From: Azolla caroliniana | Lineage: Eukaryota; Polypodiophyta | DNA length: 64,000 nucleotides | Direction: 5' to 3' | Assembly: GCA_043228905.1 (NCBI GenBank) | Contig: JBHGNT010000014.1 | Coordinates: forward strand, 6,076,001 to 6,140,000 | Part shown: piece by piece, positions 9,717 through 20,524 of the stretch | Position numbering within the stretch: position 1 is the first letter of the stretch | Layout: every line of letters begins with the position of its first letter | Notes under the pieces: model-generated | Told to the model about the DNA's origin: nothing | The model's database searches: none | Seen by the model: the letters and a program-made list of their open reading frames with translations, nothing else | Position numbers and translations under genes: made by a program

Positions 9717-10898
9717 TCAATCATATTCCTCCATGTCTTCATTTACATCCGCCCTATTATGTTCATCGTCGACGTGATCGAGGTCAAGATCCTCGTCTTG
9801 TCTTTTCTTGAAAATCTTTACTCTTTTTCCCGCAATGGGTACGACCAACCTTGATCCGTCTAGCTCCGCAAGGTGGTATGTGGCATTTTTGTTGGCACTT
9901 GTCACCACATACGGCCCAAACCATCTTCTTGCGAACTTTCTTATTGTACTGTGTTGATTATCAAGGTTGTTGTCGTAGACCAATACCCAATCTCCTTCTT
10001 CAATCTTCTTGGGACGTAGTCGATGCATCTTGTCGAACCGAACTTTGTTCTTTACTCAGGCTACCTCCATCATCTTTCGCGTTTTTTCTAGATCTTCAGG
10101 TCTTCTTTCAAGTTGCTTTATCCGCGCCACTAATAACTCTTCTTGGCTCATCTTGTTCTCCCACGGTATCGCTACCCATGAGGTGATCGTCCTTTCGATG
10201 GGCATAACCGGCTTTTGTCCATACATAAGCTCTGTCGGCATATACCCTGTCACCGAGCTGTGTGTCGTTCTATCGGCCCACAAGGCATAGGGTAATAGTT
10301 GTGGCCAATTCCCGTCTCGACCATTGCATGCCCGTACGATGGCTTTAACGATAGGTCCATGCCCTTGCTCGATCTTCCCATTCGCTTCTGGATTGTAGGC
10401 AGTCGTGAGGGAGAGCTTCACGCCTAGTCGTTCGAAGAGCTCCATCGCTTCGTTCGGATCCAACTCCCCTTGGTCGGCCACTATCTTCCCCACACATCCG
10501 TATCGGCAAACAACCTCTTCAAGCAAAAATTTGCAAATGGCTGAAGTCGTCTTATTTGTCAAGGCTCGTCCTTCCACTTGATTTGTCAAGTCTTCCCTTG
10601 CCAGCACTAAGTACTTCATTTGTCCCACTCCCATTGGCATCGAAACCAGATCCACCATCCATTTAAAGTGTATGGTGAGTGGGTATGTCGGTTGTAACTC
10701 ATCACGATGACATATATTTGAATATATTTGGCAAGTTTCGCATGTGGACACGAAATGGAGTACATCTTTGTAGATGCTTCGCCACCAGTACTTCTCCTTC
10801 AACTTTTCAAACGTCGCCCATATTCCTCTATGACCCGCCCAAGCACTCTCGTGGAATTCGGTCATCAAAGTCTCTTGCTCTTCTTTCTTCACCACCAC
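9717..10898 (-). pseudogene. Gypsy-1 integrase
   Basis: Has an HHCC zinc region (HESAWAGHRG, CETCQIYSN) and the DD-E catalytic core: D in WMVDLVSM, D in VADQGEL, E in NGKIEQGHG. A GPY/F-type module follows (ARRWFGPYVV) and an acidic tail without a visible chromodomain. One in-frame TGA (10056-10058) splits the core from the C-terminus. The frame is shared with the upstream RT ORF, from which it is separated by another TGA (10932-10934). Confidence 0.85.
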
Positions 10899-10931
10899 TC
10901 GACGTGGTATTCCTGTCCTTCTTTTTGGATG

Positions 10932-13118
10932 TCACCAAAGGAATCCTCCCTTGAAGAAGTATCGGTAAGATTTCTTCCGGATTCGTAGGCCCTCCTCCTT
11001 TGTCAACGAAGCATCTGCCATCAATGTTCTTAGGAATCTACTGATCAGTAACCACTCTCCTTCGTACTCGTTCTCGTTGAAGGCGTGGAGGGTTTGCGTG
11101 TCCTGGTCTTCCACCGATAATAGAGCCATCTTGAAGAAGTCGAGGGCGACATCTTCATCTTCTGAAACCATGTCGCTTCTATTTTCAAATCTTGCCCTCG
11201 ACATCATGTCAGCCATGGCGTTCTTCTTCCCTACAATGTGACGGATCTCTGGGTTTAAAGACTTGATGTAGGCGATCCACCTTAGCATAGCAAGATCTGG
11301 GGTCACACATCCCGAGACCATTCCGAGAATTGAGAGACAATCTGTCTCTATTATCACTTCCAACCCGATCAGGTAATCTTTGTTCGTCTTCACTACCGAC
11401 ACAATACCCCAAAGTTCCCGCTTGACTTGGGCATATCTTTGTTGCCATTCGCTGAGAATCTTTGCTCCGAACCGAACGGCATATCGCGCATTATCTTCTC
11501 CTTCTTGATTGATGACCCACCCGATTCCGGTTGGGCTCGTATCTACGGTCACATAAATCGGTTTCCCTTCGGCATAGTCGGCCTTCCTTAGTGTCGGAGC
11601 TTCAAGAAGTAGTTTCTTCAATCTTTGCATCGCATTTGTGTGCTCATCAAGCCATTCGAACTTCATTCTTTTCTTTAGTAGTCCATATAACGGTTCGGCG
11701 ACATGAGCGTAGTGTGGAATCCAGATATGATAAAATGCGCATGCTCCAAGGAACCTTCTAACCTCCGTTTGGTTTTCGCATTCTTCTTTCATGTCTTGGC
11801 TCGCGTTCACTTTGTATGGCGAAGGCTTCCGGCCGTATGCCCCACACAAGTGACCTACCACCAAGATCTCTGGTTGCCTGAATGTGAATTTTTCTCCCAA
11901 AAATGTCAAATTCGCATCTTCGAGCCTTTGAAGCACCTTCTCGCAATCTTTCATATGATCCACAATGAACTTTCTACAACCTTCCTTATCTTTCGATTCA
12001 TCTTTCTCCTCATCCGAACATCCTTTTATCGGAATATCATCCAAGAATGGCATCGTGATGTTCAGGATGCAATCCTTGAAGACTTTATTCATGGCATTCA
12101 CCATATGAGCCACCGAGTTTGTTGCGCCTTGGGTTAAGGTACACATTCGCACAAGCCCGATCGGAGTCCTCATGGTTGTAATGTCCCGACTGTCGATCGC
12201 CAATTGGAATTGGTCATATCCGGAGTACAGATCACCAATGGAGTAGATGGACCGGCCCGCAAATGCTTCAGCAAATTCGTCCACGCTCGGACCGATTCTG
12301 GCATTTCGAATTGTCACCTTGTTGACGGGTTGAAGATCTTGGATGAATCGCAATGATCCATTCTTCTTCGGCACCGTGAACCACCTATTGGAATAAGGAG
12401 CATTCGATAGTTCTAGAATTCCCATACTCACCTTCTCCTTTAACAGCTCGATCAGCTTTGGAAGGTGTGCTCTCGGAACCGGTATCGGTTTCAAATTCCA
12501 AAGCACATGAGGCACCGTGAAGATCACCATCGGCTCTATAACCTTTGCGTCGGCACATCCAATTTCTTGTGGGAAGAATGTGAAAGCCTTCCCATGTCTC
12601 TCAAGCATATTGCGAAACATTCGCTCCTCTTCAGGGAGAAGGAAATCCTCCTTTCCAACTCGTAGCTTCCCCTTCGTCTCTTTAGTGAAGACATGTCCTA
12701 TCGTCTTCGGATCTCTTAAGCTTGGATTGTTAGCGACTTCCTTCATCTTTTGCCAGCTATCTTCCGGTAGCGGAACCGCAACTGGCTTGATCTTCTTATC
12801 CACCGTTTTATATTTCGTGTTGATGTCAGCTTCCTTCATCGAGATGCCACGACGGTATTCATCAATGATAGCATACATGTTGACAGAGTTAACCGAAATC
12901 ACGTAATGATTGTGAAGATAGCTCAAGTCCACGACTTCCTCAATTTCGCCGATGGTGTCGTTAAATGAGGCTTCTTCCATAATATGAGTCACGAACTCTC
13001 CTTCTTTTATTATGTTTTCTTCTTTCAACATCCGACACTTGTCCTTCTTGTCGGGTAGTACTAGTTTACATGCGCCACTAGGTGTGACACATGTTGCTTC
13101 TCCTCGCAATCCACGCAC
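10932..13118 (-). CDS. Gypsy-1 reverse transcriptase-RNase H
   Basis: A 728-codon open frame. RT blocks in order: APYSNRWFTVPKKNGSLRFI, then YSGYDQFQLAID, then FLDDIPIKG holding the catalytic DD pair, then FLGACAFYHIWIPHYA. RNase H follows with VDTSPTGIGWVI, KRELWGIV and ETDCLS. It is long and undamaged inside, but ends at a TGA (10932-10934) where the frame runs on into integrase, so the polyprotein is broken by a likely CGA-to-TGA change. The upstream edge at 13118 is a frame change, not a natural start. Confidence 0.9.
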   Translation of the reverse strand: MRGLRGEATCVTPSGACKLVLPDKKDKCRMLKEENIIKEGEFVTHIMEEASFNDTIGEIEEVVDLSYLHNHYVISVNSVNMYAIIDEYRRGISMKEADINTKYKTVDKKIKPVAVPLPEDSWQKMKEVANNPSLRDPKTIGHVFTKETKGKLRVGKEDFLLPEEERMFRNMLERHGKAFTFFPQEIGCADAKVIEPMVIFTVPHVLWNLKPIPVPRAHLPKLIELLKEKVSMGILELSNAPYSNRWFTVPKKNGSLRFIQDLQPVNKVTIRNARIGPSVDEFAEAFAGRSIYSIGDLYSGYDQFQLAIDSRDITTMRTPIGLVRMCTLTQGATNSVAHMVNAMNKVFKDCILNITMPFLDDIPIKGCSDEEKDESKDKEGCRKFIVDHMKDCEKVLQRLEDANLTFLGEKFTFRQPEILVVGHLCGAYGRKPSPYKVNASQDMKEECENQTEVRRFLGACAFYHIWIPHYAHVAEPLYGLLKKRMKFEWLDEHTNAMQRLKKLLLEAPTLRKADYAEGKPIYVTVDTSPTGIGWVINQEGEDNARYAVRFGAKILSEWQQRYAQVKRELWGIVSVVKTNKDYLIGLEVIIETDCLSILGMVSGCVTPDLAMLRWIAYIKSLNPEIRHIVGKKNAMADMMSRARFENRSDMVSEDEDVALDFFKMALLSVEDQDTQTLHAFNENEYEGEWLLISRFLRTLMADASLTKEEGLRIRKKSYRYFFKGGFLW

Positions 13119-13183
13119 TCTTCTTTCTTGTGGGGTCTTCTGATTGCTCGGACTATTTGTGCCCCATGCTTCAATAGTCCGCT

Positions 13184-14258
13184 CTAAAAATCTGAGGATT
13201 CGCCTCCGAGACTATCTCGATTCCTTTCATGATTGGCTCGCACCGTTAGGAATTGGACCAATCTTTGGTTGTCAAGACTCTTTATTCGTGCAAAGGCTGC
13301 TCCATTATCGAACACTTTGGTCTCCATCCGAGATGATGTGATATACGGTTGCCCTAGGATGACAGGATGCGACGCCGATTCTTGCACGAAGAAGTGTTGA
13401 TCCATCTCCACATCCCCTTGCGTTATGGCATTCGTTTTTTCTTTTTGTGGCTTCTCTGTCTTCGACACCAACCTTCACGGGCCGAACCGTTTCTTCAACT
13501 CGTATGCTTGACTCCCCTTTTCGGCTTGATTTTCGTTCCTCTATTTGTAAAGGCCAACTCGTCTCTGCATCGTCCTTCTTTTTCGCATTCCTTGTTTCAT
13601 GTCTTTTCGATGGTCCTTGCTCTTCTATTCTTTTTCTGTTTTCTTCGACAAACACCTCGTGGTTGTCACACATCACCTTTGTGAGTATGGTGTTGTCGTT
13701 CATCGGATCCGACCACCTGGTTATGCTTTGCACGCTTTGGTTCGCAAGCTCTACCTCGTTCGATGTGACCTTCCCCATCTTCTCATACTCGAGAACGGAA
13801 GACAAAAACTTGGCTCCCACTTTCGTAGGTTCATTTTTGTCTTTCCCGACTCTTATTCCGGCCGATGCAGCATAGTGCATCGCATCCAGATGAGTCGCAT
13901 CGGCATCCTCCATAGCTTTCTTCATTTCTCCTCTTCGGAAATTCACCTGTAGGGGTCTTCTAGTCTCGCTCGAGCAGATTATGTTGTCATCTATGTACAC
14001 GATATTTTGTCGCATTGCCTCTCGAAGGCTTGCGCAATCCCTTCTCATGTGGTCCATGCTATCGCACCACACGCATCTAAAGGGTTCTTTTCCTTTGGGC
14101 CCCCAATGATTCATGTTGGCTAGCGTGACCTTCTCGAACTTCTTCGCTAGCTCTTCAATGATGTCATCATCAATCTTCTTTTCTTCCGGACTGCTTTGTT
14201 TGGGCGGCTCAACTACTTTCAGTTGTCTTGTTTGTTCCGCAACAGTTGATCCCGCCAA
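13184..14258 (-). pseudogene. Gypsy-1 zinc knuckle and protease region
   Basis: Two frames overlap. The first has a CCHC-like knuckle, CVWCDSMDHMRRDC, followed by charged linker. The second has the C-terminal half of a retropepsin (FFVQESASHPVILGQPYIT). The active-site D-[ST]-G was not found in any frame, so the protease is probably damaged by a frameshift or deletion near 13500. Confidence 0.7.
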
Positions 14259-14382
14259 GTCGGTGTCATCAACCCACTAACGACGCTTGTCGAGCCTATT
14301 GCATGCTCGCTTTACCGCAACCCAGTCCGGCACAAGCCCGTTTGCTTGGGTATCATCTTCGAGAAGAGTCCCCAACTCCCGT

Positions 14383-14952
14383 CTATCCTTCATGTCCACG
14401 GCCTTTTAGGAAGTACAAAGTCTTGTCCTCTTCAAGCAACATTTGGTTCGTGTTGGGGAGACGATTAAACATCTGGTCGAATTCGTCATACACCCTCGAG
14501 GCGCTCATCTTCTTATTCTTCTTCTCTATCCACTTCATCAGCGCATGTCGAGTCATCCTCGTTGAGTCTTCAGTCGCGAACTCCGCTAGTATCGTTTTCT
14601 CGAACTTGAACCATGTTGTCTTACCTTCGTGAAGTTCGATGACGTGTCTTTGGACGTTGTTGGTGACAAATCTCTTGAATCTTGCGATTTGATGAGCTTC
14701 GGACACGTCCCTCTGATTCATCTCCCTTCTATATGTGTCAAGGAACTTCGTAAAGTTCCTTCCATCGAATTGGCCCTCGAGCTCTACGACACGATTGACA
14801 ACCTTCTCCATGCTCGTGTCGTTGTCCCGAGATCTCATCATTTGCTCGAAGATTAGCATCATCCTTTCGAGCTCTCCCACTTGATTGCTTGAGGATGCCA
14901 TCTCCAAGTATCGGTTGATCCTCGACTTGATCCTTCCTAACGCCTCTTTCAC
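14383..14952 (-). CDS. Gypsy-1 Gag (capsid region)
   Basis: The open frame matches the retrotransposon gag family: a helical stretch with FDGRNFTKFLDTYRREMNQ, then TWFKFEKTILAEF and ASRVYDEFDQMFNRL. The probable start is the ATG at 14904 (MASSSNQVGEL), because upstream codons overlap the primer site. The frame breaks at 14383 before the zinc knuckle, which lies in another frame. Confidence 0.8.
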   Translation of the reverse strand: MKEALGRIKSRINRYLEMASSSNQVGELERMMLIFEQMMRSRDNDTSMEKVVNRVVELEGQFDGRNFTKFLDTYRREMNQRDVSEAHQIARFKRFVTNNVQRHVIELHEGKTTWFKFEKTILAEFATEDSTRMTRHALMKWIEKKNKKMSASRVYDEFDQMFNRLPNTNQMLLEEDKTLYFLKGRGHEG

Positions 14953-14965
14953 GTTGGGTTCACCA
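14950..14965 (-). promoter_or_regulatory. Gypsy-1 candidate primer-binding site
   Basis: The minus strand reads TGGTGAACCCAACGTG eight bases inside the 5' LTR. It begins with TGG as a site for a tRNA 3' CCA should. The tRNA is not assigned. Confidence 0.5.
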
Positions 14966-15422
14966 CTTAATTATGTCGTGAAGATCCGTCACTAGGCATG
15001 GATCGCGAGGCGGAACCGCCGGGGTTCTGGACCAGAATGATCGAAGTTCACACCAAGCTTAGCGAGAAAGTATTTAGGATAGATTGAGAGAGAGAAAGAG
15101 ATTAAGATTAAATGCTTGACTTAGATTGAGAAAGATTGATATGGCCAAGAGAGAGATATTGCGATTAAGATTTTAACTCTTAATTTAAGAAACAAGATAT
15201 ATCATCAATGAATTTTCTTCTAATTAATTTCTTAGTTCATACATGGATCTATAATACATTTTTATCCATCCTTTTATAGATGCCCCCATGCATATGATGC
15301 ATGTTTGCCATTTGGCGCTTGTGTATTACATGTGGTGCATGATAACCATGTCAATCATTCTAGCTCTCATGCATAAGAATTTACATGTAAAAGTACAATG
15401 ATAGAAATATAATTTCAACTAA

Positions 15423-15493
15423 ATATCTTGGCTTAGTGGTAAGCCAATTGACTCCTAACTTGGAGGTGCAAGGTTTGAATCCTTACTTGCCCT
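15423..15493 (+). other. tRNA-like sequence, second LTR copy
   Basis: D-arm-like GGCTTAGTGGTAAGCC (15430-15445) and T-arm-like AAGGTTTGAATCCTT (15470-15484). Same position in the LTR as 9010-9082, so it was present before this element inserted. Confidence 0.6.
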
Positions 15494-15505
15494 CCTTGTA
15501 TATGC

Positions 15506-16245
15506 TGTCAAGAACTGCACGCTCCCTATGTGCAACATTCGGCCACAACCGAGCTTAGAATCATACACAAAAAACAGGAAACGAAAAAAACACGACACAA
15601 AGGAGAGAAGAGTACACAGGATGTTTAACGTGGAAAACCCTGAGAGGGAAAAACCACGGGAGTCCACAGACTCCAAACTATCACTATATCACAATGATTA
15701 CAACAGTGAGCTCACGGAGGCAATGACCTCGCGCTCACGACCTTCGCCACAGACGGCGGTTACAACCGAGGCAACGACCTCTTCCTCTCTCTCACTCTCT
15801 GTACATTGTTACGAGCTCTCTCTTCTTGCACCAACAAGAATGACAACAACTCTTTCAATAAGTTTGCCCTAAGTCATATTTATACTAATATGACTTTTCG
15901 GCTATTTACAACTATAGCCTCGATGGACTCTCAGAAACATATTTACGAATATGTCTCTTCATCCGGTGAGCACTCCTCACCGGGCCTGCATCATCTGGCG
16001 CTTGCCGGGTACTTGCCATCCGGTTCTCACCGGGTCTTCCGTTTCCGGGTACTCCTCATCTGGTTCTCACCGGGTCCGCACCATCCGGCTCTCCGTAGCC
16101 GGGTTCTCCTCATCCGGTTCTCACCGGGTCTGCACTATCCGGCTCTCCGTAGCCGGGTACTCCTCATTCGGTTTCGGCCTCGGCCGAGTTTGCCCATCAA
16201 CATTGTTCTTCTCCCTTCCCATCCAGAGGGACCTGTTTCCTAACA
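15506..16245 (-). mobile_element. Solo copia LTR (740 bp) of the copia P family
   Basis: Begins TGTCAAGAACTG and ends CCTAACA on the plus strand, flanked by TATGC (15501-15505) and TATGT (16246-16250). The other Gypsy-1 LTR shows the empty site. In element sense it starts TGTTAGGAAACAGGTCCCTC and contains TTCCACGTTAAACATC, as in the copia P LTR. No internal region is present. Confidence 0.85.
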
Positions 16246-16890
16246 TATGTATATATATTTATATATTTATTTATCTAGTCGTCAGACACCGGTTCGCCGG
16301 ATGCTGCCAGTTACACATGAGGTGCGCCTCACCGGATGCCGTCGCCTCGCCGACGCCGGATGCCGCTGGTTACCGGTGGCCGCCGCCTCGCTGGTTGCCG
16401 CCGGATGTCGGTTCCGCCGGATCACCGGTTGCCGATGTGCCACCATCGCTTTGCCGGCTGCCACCGAAGCATCGGCTCCATCACCGGTCCGGTTTTGGTT
16501 GGCGAAAACCTTTACGAGTAGCTAGGCCACCTCCACTCTTAGTTCAAGTTACCTTGAAATCTCTATGCTTCACACATAGACACAAACATAATAGCTTTTG
16601 CTCTACCTTATATATGATGAGAGCCGTATTTGTCGTGCCTATGTGGGATATCTGACAGTTTTCTCTTTTCCTTTTACAAACTTTATACCCTCATATCTTG
16701 ACATCTAGTTGTCCGTTTCTCGTGTAATAAAGTGCATTCGAAAGTTCTTGAAGACCTCCATCATTTTGTACTTAGATATTAAACTTATTTAAAATGTTAT
16801 CTTCACTATTATTGTTTTATGTGATTCATACTCGATTTTGTATGTTGTATATGATTTTCACACCATTGCCGAAAATCTTCACGACACCGG

Positions 16891-17160
16891 AATACCGAAA
16901 CCCGATTAACGACATTCTTGTTCTCGAACATGATGCCAATCTTCTCCCAGAGTTCATGAGCCTTGTTCTCTTCATTGAAGTTGTTGTACAGGCTCATGTC
17001 AATTAAGCATCGAATGTATGTCGTCGTCTTCATGTGCATCACGTCCCACACTATGGCGTCGATCCTATTCGGTCCCTTCTTCGCAAATTGAACCGGCAAC
17101 CAAAGATCTTTAACCACCAGCTTGAACCTACCGCCGAATGATTCTTCAATTTCCTATTTT
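16891..17160 (-). pseudogene. Copia A gag, N-terminal half
   Basis: Reads VVKDLWLPVQFAKKGP, MHMKTTTYIRC, LWEKIGIMFENKNVVN and VSVF, ending at the Gypsy-1 insertion. A small deletion near 17120 removes the usual SNYSMWKSKMRDML block. Confidence 0.8.
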
Positions 17161-17176
17161 GTTCACTCTGATACCA
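17161..17176 (-). promoter_or_regulatory. Copia A primer-binding site
   Basis: The minus strand reads TGGTATCAGAGTGAAC, the initiator-Met-tRNA type, six bases inside the LTR boundary at 17183. Confidence 0.85.
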
Positions 17177-17182
17177 GATTAT

Positions 17183-17674
17183 TGAGAATAGCGTGGAATA
17201 TTTCTCGGCCACAACCGAGTCTTGAATCATAGAAATGGGAATGAAACACAAAAATGGGAAGTAGAGAGTACACAGAATATTTACGTGGAAAACCATAATA
17301 GGGTAAAAAACCACGGGAGCCCACAAGACTCCAAACTATCACTATATGAGAAAGGTACAATCAGAGACTCGGAGGCAACGACCTCGAGCTCTGTTTCTTC
17401 GCCGAGCGGCGGTTACAACAGAGTATCGCTCTATATCTCTCTCTCTATATATATACAACAATTATACACATACAAAAATATGACAACAACTACCAACACC
17501 CAAAAGTGATTGCCCTAAGTCATATATATACTTATATGAACTTAGGGCTATTTACAAATATAGCCTCAATAGGCTTACTCAAAACATATTTACAAGTATG
17601 TCTTCTCTTCCGGTTCTCACCGGGTCCATCCGATCCATAACCGAATCCCATCCAGAGGGACTGATTTCCCAACA
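17183..17674 (-). repeat. Copia A 5' LTR (492 bp)
   Basis: Plus-strand ends are TG (17183) and AACA (17674). In element sense it starts TGTTGGGAAATCAGTCCCTC. Closely similar to the copia M LTR at 47327. It interrupts copia B gag. Confidence 0.85.
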
Positions 17675-18201
17675 ATTTAGGGTGCTTTTCTTCACCGCTT
17701 ATAAAGACAAGTTCTCTTCTTGACACGAGGTGCTGAGAGTAACCACCAGGTTCTCCCAGCTATCCTACAATGAGCACATAAGTAGGTTGGCCAACATCGC
17801 ATCATCAAGGGGAAACTTGGTTGCGACGAGTTGATTCACATACCCATGAATATGTTGTTGTGTTCGATGATGCTCTCACCATCTCTGTATTTCAGCCATA
17901 CAATCTTTCTCTCGTATAGCCCTAACAACTTTTGCCACATCTCGTGGGCATTTCTATCATTTGCCACATGCTGAAGGATACTTACATCGACGTACTTTGT
18001 GATGATGGCCATTGCCTTTCTATTAAGACGTTTTCAATGAGACTCCAAATACCCCCCTGGGTATATCTACTCTGTCGACGGGCTCGTACAAGTCTTTCAC
18101 TATGAGGGGGTCTTCCATTTTGATCTTCCATTGTACATAGTTCTATGAGTTCAGAACTATCATACCTAGGAATCCACTCACACCTCCTTCCATTGCTTGA
18201 A
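17675..18201 (-). pseudogene. Copia B gag fragment
   Basis: The minus strand encodes a copia Gag with stops: GFLGMIVLNS, MEDPLIVKDLYEPVD, EMWQKLLGLYERKIVWLKYR and a DSWENLVVTLS block. It is cut at 17674 by the copia A LTR. Related to copia L (46.9-47.3 kb). Confidence 0.75.
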
Positions 18202-18217
18202 CCAAGCTCTGGTACCA
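18202..18217 (-). promoter_or_regulatory. Copia B primer-binding site
   Basis: The minus strand reads TGGTACCAGAGCTTGG, a one-base variant of the usual initiator-Met site, three bases from the LTR. Confidence 0.8.
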
Positions 18218-18220
18218 GTT

Positions 18221-18859
18221 TGTTGAGAAACCAATCATTATTTCACAAGAAATAAATATACAATTGCAATGCACAACTCGGACACACAGAAAAAGGTATA
18301 CACAGATTTAACGTGGAAACCCTAAACGGGAAAACCATAGGAACAAAGATTCCACTATACACAAAAGAGTACAGAAAAACGGTTACAATCTTCTTGACAC
18401 ACACAAGATAAACATGCTAAGGGTTCTTAGCAAGTTCGTTGAACTTTGTTGCCGCTCTCTCTCTCACGCTCCCACGCCCTTTCTTTTCTGTCACGCTACA
18501 CTACACTACAGAGACTCGTGCACTATTATGTTTTGCTCTAAATCTACTGTTTTCCCTAGGTGTATTTATACTTATACCCTATATGGGCTATTTTCAAATG
18601 TAGCCACTACTACTGTCATTTCTATTATTATCTAATATTAATAATATTCTTACTAATCAACCGACTCATTTGTCGATTGTCAGGTCAGTCCAACTAGCCG
18701 GTCATATCTTCATCCTTGATCTACTCTCCATGTCGACTCTCTCAAAGTCGACTCCTTAACTGTCAGCTCTCATCAAACCAGTCGACTGCTCCCTTGTCTT
18801 CGATTGTCCGCTCTTTTTGAGAAGTCGAATCCTCCCACTAGAGGGACATATTCCTAACA
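18221..18859 (-). repeat. Copia B 5' LTR (639 bp)
   Basis: TGTTGAGAAACC to TTCCTAACA on the plus strand. A diverged relative in the opposite orientation lies at 22186-22500. It separates copia B from copia C. Confidence 0.85.
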
Positions 18860-18869
18860 AATTCGAGTC

Positions 18870-19230
18870 GTATTCCCTTCGATCAGTAGAACTCCTCGAA
18901 CTATCCCCGGTATTCGCCTCTATTGTCCCCTCGAACCGCCTTCAGCTTCCGGACGGTTTCCCTTTCCATCCTCGTGGGGAATTCCTTGAAGACGGATTAT
19001 ATCTGTTCCTTCGTCTTCAACGGTCAGACCCACAACTTCCGGTTGTGGTCTTCTATGAACGTCACGAAGTACTGTGACCGAGCATGTGACATCGTGTCCA
19101 CATGGCATACATCGGTCTGCACAAGTTCCAGCAATGCATTTTGTTTCATCGGTGGTCTTGTCCGAAAAGAGGTTTGGTTTTGCTTGCGGACTAGGCAATC
19201 GGTGCACTTCTCGAGTTGCACATCTTTCAC
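18870..19230 (-). pseudogene. Copia C integrase start
   Basis: Encodes KCTDCLVRKQNQTSF, ELVQTDVCHVDTMSHA and YFVTFIEDHNRKLWV, the zinc region and first catalytic segment of copia integrase. The following KELHEKVE-type region and further sequence are degenerate, then cut off. Confidence 0.75.
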
Positions 19231-19232
19231 CT

Positions 19233-19688
19233 CTAGAATCTTTTATCCTCAGCAAGTTTGTGCATCCGTTTCTGGCTCATGTGGCACAACATTTTGTGCC
19301 ACAACTCACTGGCATTGTCAGATGCCACATTTACTTCCTCCCGGCATATCAGGGCATGCATGAGGTCCAACGTGTTGATCTTCCACGGTCGAGCCATGAT
19401 CAGGCTTTCTTTGTTGAACTTCATGACTCCATTCCAGATGCTACATGTGTAGTCTTCATCATGTAGACGGTCGGCTGATATCAGGTTCAACCGAACCTTT
19501 GGAACGTGGTGTACATCTTTCAGCAGCAACTTACACCCGGTTGACGTTGTCAACCTCACGTCTCCTATGCCGACAATTCGGCATGCATCTTCATTTCCCA
19601 TCCGGACAATACTGTGATCTCCGGCTCTGTAAGATGAGAAGCACTTCCGGTCCGGAGACAGATGGAACGATGCTTCGGAATCGACCAC
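19233..19688 (-). pseudogene. Copia C protease and GAG-pre-integrase
   Basis: Reads MVDSEASFHLSPDRKCFSSY, so the protease triad is DSE instead of DSG. Then GNEDACRIVGIGDV, LLLKDVHHVPKVRLNLIS and ELWHKMLCHMSQKRMHKLA. One open frame of 151 codons. Confidence 0.8.
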
Positions 19689-19699
19689 CCATGTCGTCT

Positions 19700-20520
19700 C
19701 ATCGCTGACAAGAATTGCCGATGTTCCTTTCTGATCTGAACTCCTTCAATTCGGACCCTTCTTTGAGTCAGCATTATCGGTCCCTTTCTCCTTCCAGAAA
19801 TGTCGGCAATTCTTCTGGAAGTGCCCCGACTTTCCCTAATAAAAGCAAGTGGGCCTCCCCCTTGACTTTGACCTCGTCCCTGATTTTGTCCCGGTTCTAG
19901 GGACTCCGATTCCGGCCTCTTCCTTGGTTACGGTCATCTTCCGTAACGAAGGCCTTCGGATCAGTTCCAGACTCACGGTCCTTCCTGTGAGCTGCATCAT
20001 CCAGCAAGCATGATTAAACCCTTGCTAGGGATAGGTGTTTTCCTTCCTCCCTCGCGTTGCCCAAAGTGACAACAAGCGTCTCCCAACTATCCGGGAGGGA
20101 ACCGAGCAACAACAACGCATGTACCTCGTCGGCTAGAGGTACTTCCAACGAGGTTGTTTGGTTTATGAGCCCCTAGAATGCATTCATGTGCTCCGCCATG
20201 TTGGATCCGTCTTGGTATCAAACCCGATTCACATCGTTTTTACTCTCTAGCATGGTATCAATTTTCTCCCATAGCACATTTGCCTTGTTCTCTTCATTAA
20301 AGTTATTGTACAGGCACATGTCGATGAAGCATCTTATGTAGGTTGTCATCTTCATATGCATCACCTCCCAAGTTGATGCATCAATATTGTCTGGTTTTTG
20401 TCCCCGAACTATACCGGCAACCAGAGATCTTTAACCATGAGCATGTCCCTCATCTTTGACTCCACACTGGGTAGTTGGAGTTGGTGAGCTTGAACATGTT
20501 GCCGAATGGATCTTCCATGC
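19700..20520 (-). pseudogene. Copia C gag remnant
   Basis: Multi-frame remains of a copia Gag: a knuckle-like segment near 19810-19850, an NLVVTLG-type region near 20060-20100 and MLMVKDLWLPV near 20410. Many stops. Confidence 0.65.
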
Positions 20521-20524
20521 TCTG

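Larger units (their letters stand above)
8562..16886 (-). mobile_element. Gypsy-1, complete Ty3/gypsy element
   Basis: Minus-strand element with two LTRs (8562-9644 and 14974-16886), primer site, polypurine tract, and gag, protease, RT-RNase H and integrase in gypsy order. LTR termini are TGTCGTGAAGAT and ATCTTCACGACA, a perfect 12-bp inverted pair. It sits in a single CCGG of copia A gag and is flanked by CTGG (8558-8561) and CCGG (16887-16890), a 4-bp target duplication with one C-to-T change. Stops and frameshifts make it non-autonomous now, but most of pol is readable. Confidence 0.9.
14974..16886 (-). repeat. Gypsy-1 5' LTR, with nested solo LTR
   Basis: Same ends as the 3' LTR. It is enlarged by a copia solo LTR (15506-16245) and about 85 bp more of the CCGGATGCCG-type repeats around 16280-16480. 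Confidence 0.9.
6640..17674 (-). mobile_element. Copia A, 3'-truncated, split by Gypsy-1
   Basis: Minus-strand Ty1/copia element. Its 5' LTR (17183-17674), primer site and gag start lie on the right. Gag resumes at 8557 on the other side of Gypsy-1, followed by protease, integrase and RT remnants to about 6640. RNase H and the 3' LTR are missing. It lies inside the gag of copia B. The gag sequence is close to copia P (49.3-50.0 kb) and the LTR to copia M, so A, M, P and the solo LTR at 15506 form one family or closely related ones. Confidence 0.85.

Noticed and set aside
10009-13952. Numerous plus-strand ORFs of 60-145 codons
   Set aside because: All lie antisense to the Gypsy-1 pol and gag frames and show no domain.
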